NCBI RefSeq assembly: GCF_021739485.1
Contig: NZ_JAJFNK010000012.1
Span: 1-64,000 of the forward strand
Direction of reading: 5' to 3'
From: Alicyclobacillus tolerans
GTDB taxonomy: Bacteria > Bacillota > Bacilli > Alicyclobacillales > Alicyclobacillaceae
Length of the DNA stretch: 64,000 nt
A program made the translations under genes and the position numbers. Shown here piece after piece: positions 34,430-42,513 of the stretch. Below the pieces are notes generated by a model that had not been told where the DNA came from, did not search any database, and was given only the letters and a program-made list of their open reading frames with translations. The stretch's first letter is position 1, and each line of letters opens with the position of its first letter.

Positions 34430-35731
34430 ATGGCAAACTTTCAAACGTTCAGTCAAGGCCGCTTATTCGTACATATTCTCTCCACTCAACAGTTCCAAAC
34501 TCGGCATATTAGCATCAAGCTGGCGCGGCCCATGGTTCGCGAAGCTGTGACTTCCACGGCGGTGCTGCCTTACCTGTGGATGGAAGGAACCAGAGAGTTT
34601 CCGTCAGCTTTGGCGATTGTCAATCGCGCCGACGACTTGTTTGGTGCCGTACTTCGGACGGGGATTGGTAAGCGGGGGAATTTGCACGTCGTGGAAGCGT
34701 ACGGCGGTGTTCCGGAGGAGTCCGGTCTCGAAGGTGCGAGCGGGCTTTTCGAACGGGTTCAAGAGTTGGTCTTGCAATTGGTGACGGATCCTTTGACGGA
34801 AAACAACGCGTTCCCCAAAGCGAGCGTGGACCGGGAGAAGGCGCTGCACCGCAAACGGATCGAGAGCATTTACGACGACAAGATTGCCTACGCCATGGAA
34901 CGCTGCATGGAAGAGTTGGGGAAAGGGGAAGCATCCGGTCTAGCGCGTCTGGGATACCTCGAAGATGTCGACCGCCTCAGCCCGGATGAGCTGTGGAAGG
35001 TGCAGCAGCGGCTGCTTGGCGAGGCAGACATCCACGTTTACATGGTCGGCAATATTTCGGACCCGAAAGCAGCTTCCGACCGCGTTTTCGAACAGGTGCA
35101 GAGCAAGTTGGGCTCGACTTCCACTCGCGGCCAGGAGGCTTTTACCGTTTCTCCGCTCGCTTACCGCACTGGGGAGGTTCGGCGCGTCGAGGAAATGCAG
35201 GAGGTCAATCAAGGGAAACTCAACCTCGCGTTTCGCACCCACGTGGCCTATCAAGACCCTGTTTACCCGGCGTTGTTAGTCGCGAACGGCGTCCTCGGCG
35301 GTTTCCCGCACTCCAAGCTGTTTATCAACGTCCGCGAAAAGGCGAGTTTGGCCTACTACGCATCCAGTCGCTTGGACGGACTGACGGGTGTCGTCGCTAT
35401 TCAGACCGGCATTGACCCGGCGAATTACGAAAAGGCGCTGTCGATCGTTTTGGACCAGGTCAAGGTGATTCAACAAGGGAACGTGAGTGAAGAAGAGCTG
35501 GCGTTTACGAAAAACGGAATCCGCAATCAGTATTTGCAGGCCTTGGATCAGCCCATGTCGATCGCGGACGTTCACTTCAGCGGAGTTTTGACCGGAGTGA
35601 ACCGGGAAATTCCCGATTTGCTCAAGCAAATCGAGTCGGTTCAAAAAGACGACGTAGTTCAGGCCGCGCAGACATTGAAGGAAGACACGGTTTACTTCCT
35701 GGGGAATCGGGAGGTGACGACCCATGGATAA
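34430..35731 (+). CDS. ymfF: M16-family protein YmfF (also written YfmF)
   Basis: This 433-residue protein has the M16 peptidase fold (half of an insulinase-like pair) but no HxxEH zinc motif, as expected for YmfF. In B. subtilis YmfF and YmfH are linked to maturation of the aminopentanol modification on elongation factor P. Visible family segments include AFRTHVAYQDPVYPALLVAN and VREKASLAYYASSRLDG. The ATG at 34430 has GAAAGGGG upstream. It overlaps ymfH by 8 bases, so the two are made together, probably as a heterodimer with YmfH supplying the active site. Confidence 0.85.
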   Translation: MANFQTFSQGRLFVHILSTQQFQTRHISIKLARPMVREAVTSTAVLPYLWMEGTREFPSALAIVNRADDLFGAVLRTGIGKRGNLHVVEAYGGVPEESGLEGASGLFERVQELVLQLVTDPLTENNAFPKASVDREKALHRKRIESIYDDKIAYAMERCMEELGKGEASGLARLGYLEDVDRLSPDELWKVQQRLLGEADIHVYMVGNISDPKAASDRVFEQVQSKLGSTSTRGQEAFTVSPLAYRTGEVRRVEEMQEVNQGKLNLAFRTHVAYQDPVYPALLVANGVLGGFPHSKLFINVREKASLAYYASSRLDGLTGVVAIQTGIDPANYEKALSIVLDQVKVIQQGNVSEEELAFTKNGIRNQYLQALDQPMSIADVHFSGVLTGVNREIPDLLKQIESVQKDDVVQAAQTLKEDTVYFLGNREVTTHG

Positions 35732-37019
35732 AATGGATAAAAAGGAGTACAGCCGCATTGGCGCGACGCTGTACAGCGAGACCCTCGACAATGGACTGAC
35801 CGTGTATTTGATGCCGAAACCAGGCTTTCAGCAGGTGTTTGCCACGTTTACGACCCACTATGGCTCCATCGACAGTGTCTTTCGCCTGGCTGGACAACCG
35901 GATTTTCTGACGGTTCCGGACGGGATTGCACACTTTTTGGAACACAAGATGTTTGAATCCGAGACGGGAGACGTGTTTTCCCAGTACGCCAAGTACGGCG
36001 CCTCGGCGAATGCCTTTACGTCGTTTGACACCACGACGTACTTGTTTTCCTGCACCGAAAACGTCCGGGAAAACACTCAGGTTTTGCTCGATTTTGTTCA
36101 AGACCCTTACTTCACCGACGAAAACGTGGAAAAGGAAAAGGGCATCATCGGACAGGAAATCAGGATGTACGAGGACAATCCGGAGTGGAGGTCGTTTTTC
36201 GGACTGTTGCGCGCGATGTACCAAAGCCACCCGGTCCGCATCGACATTGCCGGAACGGTAGAGAGCATTTCCAAAATCGACAAAGACACCCTCTACCGCT
36301 GCTATGAGACTTTCTACCACCCGGCGAATATGGTGTTTTTCGCAGTCGGGGGCTTTGACCCCGACGAGTTGATGGAATTGATCCGAACGAATCAGTCGAA
36401 AAAGTCGTTTTCCAAACTTCCAGGCATTGAACGCAAGTATCCAGACGAACAAAAGCAAGTGGCGACTCCGACCGCTACGGCGCACCTCAGCCTCAAGGAA
36501 GCGCGCTGTTTAATCGGCTGGAAAGACGATGAGGTTGGGTTGCGAGGCAAGGACTTGTTGGCTCAGGAAATGCTCACTGGCGTCGTCCTGGATACCTTGT
36601 TTGGACGGGGCAGTTCGCTGTATCACAAATTGATTGACGAAGAGATTATCGACCAGCAGTTTTCGTGGGAATATGAAGTGACGCCTTCCTACGGGTACTC
36701 TCTCGTTGGAGGCAACTCGTCGGATCCGACGCGGTTGGTGGACATGGTCAATGCGAGGTTGGAAGAGGTATTGAAGTCCGGATTGTCTGAAACGGAATTT
36801 GAACGAAACCGCAAAAAGGCGATTGGACGATTTATGTCTTCGTTGGACTCTCCAAGCTACATTGCCCGCAGCTTTACGGCGTACCAGTTCAAAGGCGCGG
36901 ATTTGTTCGACACCATCGACGTGCTGGAGTCGTTGTCTTTAAAAGACGCGAACGAGCGCATGAAATCGCATTTTAAACCTGGACAACAAAGTGTATCGAT
37001 GGTGCTGCCCAAGCAGTAA
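35724..37019 (+). CDS. ymfH: M16-family zinc peptidase YmfH (also written YfmH)
   Basis: This 431-residue M16-family protein has the inverted zinc motif H-x-x-E-H in IAHFLEHKMFE (about residue 72) and the downstream glutamate region EKEKGIIGQEIRMYEDNPEW. It is the catalytic partner of the upstream ymfF product and is associated with elongation factor P modification in Bacillus. The start overlaps ymfF by 8 bases, with GGAGGTGACG just before it. In B. subtilis the next gene is ymfI; here a hairpin and the convergent tcdA follow instead. Confidence 0.88.
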   Translation: MDKMDKKEYSRIGATLYSETLDNGLTVYLMPKPGFQQVFATFTTHYGSIDSVFRLAGQPDFLTVPDGIAHFLEHKMFESETGDVFSQYAKYGASANAFTSFDTTTYLFSCTENVRENTQVLLDFVQDPYFTDENVEKEKGIIGQEIRMYEDNPEWRSFFGLLRAMYQSHPVRIDIAGTVESISKIDKDTLYRCYETFYHPANMVFFAVGGFDPDELMELIRTNQSKKSFSKLPGIERKYPDEQKQVATPTATAHLSLKEARCLIGWKDDEVGLRGKDLLAQEMLTGVVLDTLFGRGSSLYHKLIDEEIIDQQFSWEYEVTPSYGYSLVGGNSSDPTRLVDMVNARLEEVLKSGLSETEFERNRKKAIGRFMSSLDSPSYIARSFTAYQFKGADLFDTIDVLESLSLKDANERMKSHFKPGQQSVSMVLPKQ

Positions 37020-37050
37020 AAGGGGAATGGCCTACGGCCGAACGCGCAAC

Positions 37051-37092
37051 GCCCAAGGTTTAAGCCAGCCAATGTGGCTCGCGACCTTGGGC
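37051..37092 (+). terminator. Terminator after ymfH
   Basis: GCCCAAGGT (37051-37059) pairs with ACCTTGGGC (37084-37092). An inner stem AGCCA/TGGCT stabilises it and a T-rich tail (TGTTTGTCGTTT) follows. The remainder of the gap to 37226 shows no gene. Confidence 0.7.
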
Positions 37093-37226
37093 TGTTTGTC
37101 GTTTGGCAGCCTGGAGCCTCGCAGCCGTCATGTCTTGACCGGCCGAGCGCTGGGCGTAATGGCTCGCTGCGCGGATGGCTCAGAGGACATCTACGCCTTG
37201 GGGCACGACTGCGGATTGAGGCGCGT

Positions 37227-37988
37227 TTACGGCTCGGGGTAGACGCCGAGCAAGTCGTGAATCACGACGCTGGACAGGATCAAGCCGACGACGGAAGGCA
37301 CGTACGGCACACTGCCCGGCGGCCGCTTTTCTTTAGGTATTTTGGACGTCTGGAGCTTTTCCGGTGAAACGATTTCGTTCAAAACCTCTTGTTTTTGCAG
37401 CCGCGGGGACTCTGTGGAAGAGACGGTTTTTACGCCCTTCTCAATCCCAAACTTCTTGAGTTCCCTGCGCAGCACTTTTGCCATCGGGTCTACCCGAGTG
37501 TCTTTCAAATCGACGACGCGAAACCGGGTCGGATCGATTTTGTTCGCAGCTCCCATGCTGCTCACAATAGGGATTTTTCTTTCTACGCACTCTTTAATCA
37601 ACAAAATTTTTGCGCTGAGGGTATCGATGGCGTCCACGACGTAATCTAACCCAAACTGAAACAACTCGTCTTTGGTTTCCTCCAGAAAAAAGCTGCGAAG
37701 AGCGACGACTTCACAGTCAGGGTTGATGGCGGCGATGCGCTCTTTCATGACGTCGACTTTGGCGCGCCCGACGGTCGTGTGAAGGGCCGGCAGTTGGCGG
37801 TTGATGTTGGTGACATCGACCTCGTCTTTGTCGATGAGAATGAGCCGCCCAATTCCCATCCGGGCAAGGGCTTCTATCGCAAACGACCCCACGCCGCCTG
37901 CACCCAGGACAGCGACCGTCTTTTGTTTTAACAATTCCATGTTCTCTTTGCCAAATACCAGTTCTGTCCGTGAAAATTGAGTCAGCAC
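37227..37988 (-). CDS. tcdA: tRNA threonylcarbamoyladenosine dehydratase TcdA
   Basis: TcdA (YrvM in Bacillus) cyclises the t6A37 modification of tRNA using ATP. The 253-residue protein belongs to the ThiF/E1 superfamily: ATP loop VLGAGGVGSFAIEALARMG, IDKDEVDVTNINRQLPA with the adenylation Asn-Arg pair, YVVDAIDTLSAKILLI, and RRELKKFGIEKGV. The usual E1 zinc cysteines are absent, as in TcdA. The protein ends with a hydrophobic helix near the membrane-facing C-terminus. The start codon is preceded by GGAGGCTG and then a 4 x 14-bp tandem repeat lies upstream. Confidence 0.88.
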   Translation of the reverse strand: MLTQFSRTELVFGKENMELLKQKTVAVLGAGGVGSFAIEALARMGIGRLILIDKDEVDVTNINRQLPALHTTVGRAKVDVMKERIAAINPDCEVVALRSFFLEETKDELFQFGLDYVVDAIDTLSAKILLIKECVERKIPIVSSMGAANKIDPTRFRVVDLKDTRVDPMAKVLRRELKKFGIEKGVKTVSSTESPRLQKQEVLNEIVSPEKLQTSKIPKEKRPPGSVPYVPSVVGLILSSVVIHDLLGVYPEP

Positions 37989-38005
37989 CTGATACAGCCT
38001 CCATT

Positions 38006-38061
38006 GAGTTGAGTCAAATGAGTTGAGTCAAATGAGTTGAGTCAAATGAGTTGAGTCAAAG
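38006..38061. repeat. Four 14-bp tandem repeats
   Basis: GAGTTGAGTCAAAT is repeated at 38006, 38020, 38034 and 38048 (last base of the fourth copy differs). The array sits directly upstream of tcdA, between it and the ybjQ-like gene. The rest of the gap to 38304 contains no gene; a TATAAT at 38268-38273 is the likely -10 for the next gene. Confidence 0.9.
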
Positions 38062-38304
38062 TAAACGAGTCAACTTGCAAACCGGAACCCCTGCGTGTTC
38101 TACCACATTACTATACAAAAAGGCAGATCAACAAATCGAAACCTCACCGGGTTTCCTGGGTCAAGCCGCACAGGGGACCTACCGCTCGAAACCGCCGCTC
38201 ACACCGGAGTCTTTGACTTCTTCAAGTTTGAGTTTGAATTTTTTGGAATCCTACAGTGCACTTGCAGTATAATGAAAAAAGCATCCGTCACTTAGTAGGG
38301 GGTT

Positions 38305-38637
38305 ATGCGCGTGATTGTCGTTACAACGGAAAACCTGCCGGGATACGTCATCGAGGAAGCGCTCGGGAGTGTGTTTGGACTCGTGGTGCGAAGCCGCGGC
38401 CTCGGCGGAAACATTGCCGCGGGGTTTCGGAGTTTGGTCGGCGGGGAGATCAAAGAATACACCGAAATGCTGGAAGACGCCCGCAAGCAGGCGATCGATC
38501 GATTGGTGGCCAATGCCGCAAAAATGGGAGCCGACGCTGTGACCATGATGCGGTTTGACTCGAGTGAAGTCGGGCAGACCATGTCCGAGATTGTCGCGTA
38601 CGGCACCGCTGTCAAGGTTCGTAAGGCAACGTCATGA
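38305..38637 (+). CDS. YbjQ/UPF0145 family protein
   Basis: This 110-residue protein has the YbjQ pattern: TTENLPGYVIEEALGSVFGL near the N-terminus, VRSRGLGGNIAAGFR in the middle, EYTEMLEDAR and AKMGADAVTMMRFDSS. YbjQ proteins form pentamers of unknown function and were once suggested to bind heavy metals. A GTAGGGGG site precedes the ATG. A perfect TATAAT lies about 30 bases upstream. A small membrane-protein frame overlaps its stop as ATGA. Confidence 0.88.
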   Translation: MRVIVVTTENLPGYVIEEALGSVFGLVVRSRGLGGNIAAGFRSLVGGEIKEYTEMLEDARKQAIDRLVANAAKMGADAVTMMRFDSSEVGQTMSEIVAYGTAVKVRKATS

Positions 38638-38853
38638 GTGCATGGTTGGGCGTTGCGGTGTTATATATCTTGATCATTGCGCTCATTGCAGTCGCTGCGT
38701 TTCGGTACACAGCCTGGCGACGACGCAAACGAGTGGAAAAGAAGCCTGCAGGGGTGCCTCCGGGGTTCGTTTGTTCACGTTCAGCGGGTCTGGTACCATC
38801 CAAAAACGGGTGAGCGCTACTACGAAACCGTTGAAACGAACGAAAAGCCTTAA
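38634..38853 (+). pseudogene. Small membrane protein with probable frameshift
   Basis: The frame from 38634 overlaps the ybjQ-like stop as ATGA. It encodes one membrane segment (LGVAVLYILIIALIAVAAF), a basic stretch RRRKRVEKK and then an unconvincing end at 38813 (59 residues). The +1 frame from about 38760 continues with QRVWYHPKTGERYYETVE to a TAA at 38851-38853, which looks like a real protein tail. A single indel between about 38750 and 38775 would join them into a ~72-residue protein. It may be a true frameshift, a sequence error or two overlapping ends. Confidence 0.5.
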
Positions 38854-38880
38854 AAAGGTAATATTTTGGAATTAAACCTT

Positions 38881-38921
38881 TGAAGTAAGGCCCCTGAAGT
38901 AAAACCCTGAAGTAAAGCCCC
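38881..38921. repeat. Three 13/14-bp tandem repeats
   Basis: TGAAGTAAGGCCCC, TGAAGTAAAACCC and TGAAGTAAAGCCCC follow each other between convergent genes. Confidence 0.75.
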
Positions 38922-38938
38922 TCAAACGCCTTCCGCCG

Positions 38939-39793
38939 TTAGCGATGGGTTGCCGCTGCGTAAACCCCTTTCCATTTTCCTTTCCCTTCCATGGTGTACC
39001 ACTGCCCGTTCTCTTTGACTTGCAATAGGCTTTTTTGACCACTGAACACGAAGCGCACGCTTTGTACCGGTCGATCCGGCAGGTTGCCCGTGATATCCGA
39101 CCAGTGTTTCCCGAAGTCTAACGTAGCGTAGACGTGGCCCGGCGCCTCGGGAGTGGCTGCACTGTATCCAGCAAAACCGATCACGGCAACAGCCCCAGAA
39201 GCCTCAGCAGGGTCGATCGCTGCGGCCGAAACGGTCCTTTCCGGCAGAATAGACACAGTCTGACTCCATGCGCGGCCAGGTTGTTTGACTTCGACACCCC
39301 CTGTCAGAGTTCCCACGTACCAAGTTCCGCCTTGTTCGGCTGCCGCCGTGATCCCGTCGATTCCATACCCAGGGGAGCCGACCTGATTGTCCTGCGTTAA
39401 GTCCGGAGAAATGGGTTCCCAACTTTGAACGGATGGATCCCACTTTGCGATGTAGTGGATGGCCCGGTAAACCTGGCCCGAGGGCGCCTTGAGGTACAGC
39501 GGGTTTGGACCGTTTTTTAGAGGTTGGTCGTGAAAGCTGCCAGCCCAGGTCGACTGCGATGCCACAGGGGGAGTGGAAACAGTTGGGTTTTGGACTCTCT
39601 GCAGCGACAAGCCTTGCGGGACATTTGCCGCCAACTTGGTGTTGTGGCGAATGAATTCTTGACGCTGGCGCGGCATGTGCACGGTGTGTCGTAACACGGT
39701 GCCTTCTGCGAAGTGCCACACGGCCAGACCTGCCAGCGACGCAGCCAAGACTCCAGCAAGGATGTTCAACGGCACCTCCATGGATTGCTTCAT
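38939..39793 (-). CDS. Membrane-anchored protein with BNR-like repeats
   Basis: This ~284-residue protein has one N-terminal membrane segment (ILAGVLAASLAGLAVWHF), a Pro/Ser-rich linker and an extracytoplasmic domain. The domain contains a sialidase/BNR-type strand pattern, GHVYATLDFGKHWSDITG, and WYVGTLTGGVE, suggesting part of a beta-propeller. No enzymatic residues are recognised. The ATG at 39793 has AAGGGGGG about 8 bases upstream, better than the start 13 codons earlier. It stands alone with no obvious partner. Confidence 0.62.
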   Translation of the reverse strand: MKQSMEVPLNILAGVLAASLAGLAVWHFAEGTVLRHTVHMPRQRQEFIRHNTKLAANVPQGLSLQRVQNPTVSTPPVASQSTWAGSFHDQPLKNGPNPLYLKAPSGQVYRAIHYIAKWDPSVQSWEPISPDLTQDNQVGSPGYGIDGITAAAEQGGTWYVGTLTGGVEVKQPGRAWSQTVSILPERTVSAAAIDPAEASGAVAVIGFAGYSAATPEAPGHVYATLDFGKHWSDITGNLPDRPVQSVRFVFSGQKSLLQVKENGQWYTMEGKGKWKGVYAAATHR

Positions 39794-39970
39794 CCGGTAA
39801 TCCCCCCTTCTCATTCCAAGGGTAAGGTACAAAGCCGAAGAAATCTGTCACAACCTGGCAGATAAACCCTCAAAAATTTCTACAACATTCGCCGCCAAGA
39901 GTACTTTTGTGTGACGAATTCATTCGCGGTGCGGATTGCCACATAAATTGGTTGGAACCAAGGACGCCGG

Positions 39971-40150
39971 GTGCACCAGTTTTCGATCGCCTATTACCGC
40001 ATTTACACGCGCAATCTCAGCCCTGGAGAAGCGTCAGACATCGAATTTTCACCGTGGACATCCGGGAGTTTTGAAGTCGTATCCGACCCGTCCGGCAACA
40101 ATGACGCGGAATTAAAAGCTCAATTCGTCGTATCCAAAGGAAACGGATGA
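39971..40150 (+). CDS. Small hypothetical protein, 59 residues
   Basis: A GTG start at 39971, preceded by AAGGA at a 6-base gap, opens a 59-residue frame ending at TGA 40148-40150. The product is polar, with RIYTRNLSPGEASDIEFSPW in the middle and ELKAQFVVSKGNG at the end, and has the look of a short beta-rich protein. I do not recognise it. It lies between the BNR-like gene (divergent) and the acyl-CoA dehydrogenase promoter. A short inverted repeat (GAGGGC/GCCCTC) follows the stop. Confidence 0.5.
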   Translation: MHQFSIAYYRIYTRNLSPGEASDIEFSPWTSGSFEVVSDPSGNNDAELKAQFVVSKGNG

Positions 40151-40197
40151 GGGCGCGCATAAAGCCCTCCTCTACGGCTAATTACAACAATATTCCG

Positions 40198-40227
40198 TTG
40201 AAAGCGCTCTCTTTAGTACGGTATAAT
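40198..40227 (+). promoter_or_regulatory. Acyl-CoA dehydrogenase promoter overlapped by a cre site
   Basis: TTGAAA (40198-40203), 18-base spacer, TATAAT (40222-40227). TGAAAGCGCTCTCT (40199-40212) matches 13 of 14 positions of the CcpA cre consensus TGWAANCGNTNWCA and covers the -35, a position that gives repression in Bacillus. Confidence 0.7.
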
Positions 40228-40338
40228 TTGGCTGCAATAGGGTGGACGCCTGTGTCGACCGGACGGTTGGTTTGAGGATTCGGGTTTCACGACTTCTGGC
40301 AAATTTTTACGAACGAGGAACCACTGACGGGGGATGAA

Positions 40339-41496
40339 GTGAGCATGGATTTCAGTTTGCCGGACGAAATTGTAAAAATGCAGGAAACCATCCGGGACTT
40401 TGTGGCCAACGAAGTAGAACCTTACGCCATGCAGATTGAGGAAGAAGACCGCGTCCCGGACGAGATCCTGGAAAAATCTAAGGAACTCGGGCTGTTCTCT
40501 CTGAGTATTCCGGAAGAGTACGGCGGTATGGGCCTGAACCTCGTGGGAAAGTCCGCCATCTTCGAAGAGCTTGGAAAGACCATTAACGGGTACACGACCA
40601 TCTTAGGAGCCCACAACGGCATCGGGTCGGTCGGTATTGTTGAACTGGGGAACGAAGAACAAAAGCAGAGGTATTTGCCGAAAATGGCTGCCGGCGAGTG
40701 GATTGGCGCGTTTTCCTTGACCGAACCCGAAGCTGGGTCGAATGCGGCGAACCTGAAGTCCACCGCCGTGAAAAAGGGCGACAGATACATCTTGAACGGG
40801 CAAAAGATCTACTGCACGAATGCGCCAATCGCGCGCGTATTTACGGTTATGGCCGTGACAGATGCCAGCCTTGGAGCCAAGGGAATCACTTCGTTTATTG
40901 TCGAAAAGACGTTCCCCGGGTTCCACGTTGGCAAAATCGAGAAGAAAATGGGCCTTCACGGTTCTCATACAGCGCAGCTGTATTTTGAGGACCTGGAAGT
41001 GCCTGAGGAGAACGTCCTCGGCACACCCGGACAGGGATACGTGAATGCCCTGAAAATTCTGGCCAACGGGCGTGCTGGTTTGGCGGCGAGATCGCTGGGT
41101 TCGTGTCAATACCTTTTAGAAAGGTCAATCCATTACGCGAATGAGCGGATCCAGTTTGGCAAGCCGATTTTGGATCAGCAGGTGATTCAACACTACCTTG
41201 CGGAGATGGCCACGGAAATTGAGACGTTGCGGTGGATGGTGTACCGCGTCGCGTGGATGGCGGACCAGGGAATGAACGTGATTAAGGAGGCGGCCATGGT
41301 CAAGCTGTACGGTTCCGAGGTGTACAATCGCGTGGCCGACAAGGCAGTGCAGATCCACGGCGGCCTGGGCTTTATTGCAGAGTATCCTATTGAACGGTTT
41401 TACCGCGATGCCCGTATCACGCGAATCTACGAAGGCACTTCGGAAATTCAGAAGAACATCATAGCAAGCCAATTAAAAACACAATACCTTGGTTAA
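40339..41496 (+). CDS. Acyl-CoA dehydrogenase
   Basis: This 385-residue, FAD-dependent acyl-CoA dehydrogenase oxidises acyl-CoA to 2-enoyl-CoA and passes electrons to ETF. Motifs: FSLTEPEAGSNAANL, KIYCTNAPIA, GLHGSHTAQLYFEDLEVP, AVQIHGGLGFIAEYPIERFY and the catalytic Glu in RIYEGTSEIQ (near residue 370). Length is standard for short- or branched-chain enzymes. GTG 40339 and ATG 40345 are both usable with GGGGGA upstream. It opens a ten-gene co-directional block and its promoter carries a cre-like site. Confidence 0.9.
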   Translation: MSMDFSLPDEIVKMQETIRDFVANEVEPYAMQIEEEDRVPDEILEKSKELGLFSLSIPEEYGGMGLNLVGKSAIFEELGKTINGYTTILGAHNGIGSVGIVELGNEEQKQRYLPKMAAGEWIGAFSLTEPEAGSNAANLKSTAVKKGDRYILNGQKIYCTNAPIARVFTVMAVTDASLGAKGITSFIVEKTFPGFHVGKIEKKMGLHGSHTAQLYFEDLEVPEENVLGTPGQGYVNALKILANGRAGLAARSLGSCQYLLERSIHYANERIQFGKPILDQQVIQHYLAEMATEIETLRWMVYRVAWMADQGMNVIKEAAMVKLYGSEVYNRVADKAVQIHGGLGFIAEYPIERFYRDARITRIYEGTSEIQKNIIASQLKTQYLG

Positions 41497-41572
41497 AGAA
41501 AGCGAAGGCGGGGTGCCCGAACGAATGTGCGGGCACCTAAACGTTATATCGAGTCGAGTGGGGGAACCGTGG

Positions 41573-42325
41573 ATGAACGACGTAAAAGTGACAGTTGAGG
41601 AGTCGGTTGCGACCGTGACGTTAGCCCGAAGCGCAAAGCGCAACGCGCTGACTTCGGAAATGATTTTGGAGTGTCAGGAAGCGCTTGAGCAAGCCATGGC
41701 CGACAAGGATGTCCGCGGCATCATCGTCACGGGGGAGGGTCCAGTCTTCAGTGCCGGAGTGGATATTTCCGAATTCTCCCGGTTGACGCCGGAACTTGCA
41801 ATGACGTTTATTCGCCTTCTGAAAGGACTTTGCGAAACGGTCCGCCAAGGCGCGAAAGCTGTTGTTTGCGCCATTCAAGGACATTGCGTCGGAGGCGCTT
41901 TGGAATTTGCATTGGCTTGCGATTTGCGCGTGGCGACCGGAGACGCCAAATTTGTCATGCCAGAAGTGCAGATTGGGCTGCCTTCCGTCATTGATGCGGC
42001 TCTCTTTGTACCTTACATCGGTTTGGGAAGGACGAAGGAACTGCTGTTGACCGGCGACCCGATGACAGCCGATGAAGCCCTTCAATATGGACTGATTAAC
42101 CGCCTGACCGATGCGGACAACATGCTGACAGAAGCTCGCACGCTGCTTTCGAGAGTGACCCGACATCACGAGACCACGATTAAACTGCAAAAAGAACTGT
42201 TTGAAGTCTGGTTGAACAAGGGGTTGGACGCTTCGATCGATTACAGCGTCGAGACGTTCGGGGCCGCTTTTGAAGAAGGGGTGCCTCAAAAATTCAGCCG
42301 GCGATGGTTGGAAAAAAGAAACTAG
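41573..42325 (+). CDS. Enoyl-CoA hydratase/crotonase family protein
   Basis: This ~250-residue crotonase-fold protein has the oxyanion-hole segments FSAGVDISEF and GHCVGGALEFALACDLR. Both glutamates of active hydratases are apparently present (the E of GGALEF and the E of MPEVQIGLPS), so water addition to enoyl-CoA is likely. I start it at the ATG at 41573 with GGGGGA about 7 bases upstream; an upstream GTG/ATG frame from 41489 overlaps the dehydrogenase and looks non-coding. It follows acyl-CoA dehydrogenase, consistent with the next catabolic step. Confidence 0.85.
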   Translation: MNDVKVTVEESVATVTLARSAKRNALTSEMILECQEALEQAMADKDVRGIIVTGEGPVFSAGVDISEFSRLTPELAMTFIRLLKGLCETVRQGAKAVVCAIQGHCVGGALEFALACDLRVATGDAKFVMPEVQIGLPSVIDAALFVPYIGLGRTKELLLTGDPMTADEALQYGLINRLTDADNMLTEARTLLSRVTRHHETTIKLQKELFEVWLNKGLDASIDYSVETFGAAFEEGVPQKFSRRWLEKRN

Positions 42326-42387
42326 CAGAAACAGCAATTGGTGAAACGAATTGCAAAATCAAAGTCGAACAGAGAAGAGCGGGGGAG

Positions 42388-42448
42388 CGGTCTGGGACAT
42401 TGACAGACCGTTGTCTCCTAAAAATATCAGAATAATGATACTATTATT
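42388..42448 (+). promoter_or_regulatory. Candidate promoter and inverted repeats before second crotonase
   Basis: CGGTCTG (42388-42394) and CAGACCG (42404-42410) form a perfect 7-bp inverted repeat around a TTGACA (42400-42405). AATATC (42423-42428) follows at 17 bases as a weak -10. Downstream, AATAATGATACTATTATT (42431-42448) is an AT-rich near-palindrome. It could be a regulated promoter or the terminator of the previous gene. Confidence 0.45.
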
Positions 42449-42513
42449 AGACTGAACTCTCTAACCGAACTTTGCCTGATAGATCGACTGACCGCAACTG
42501 AAGGAGTGTTGGT

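Noticed and set aside
35622-36485. 287-codon minus-strand frame inside ymfF/ymfH
   Set aside because: Antisense to two confirmed M16-family genes with no motif or ribosome binding site.
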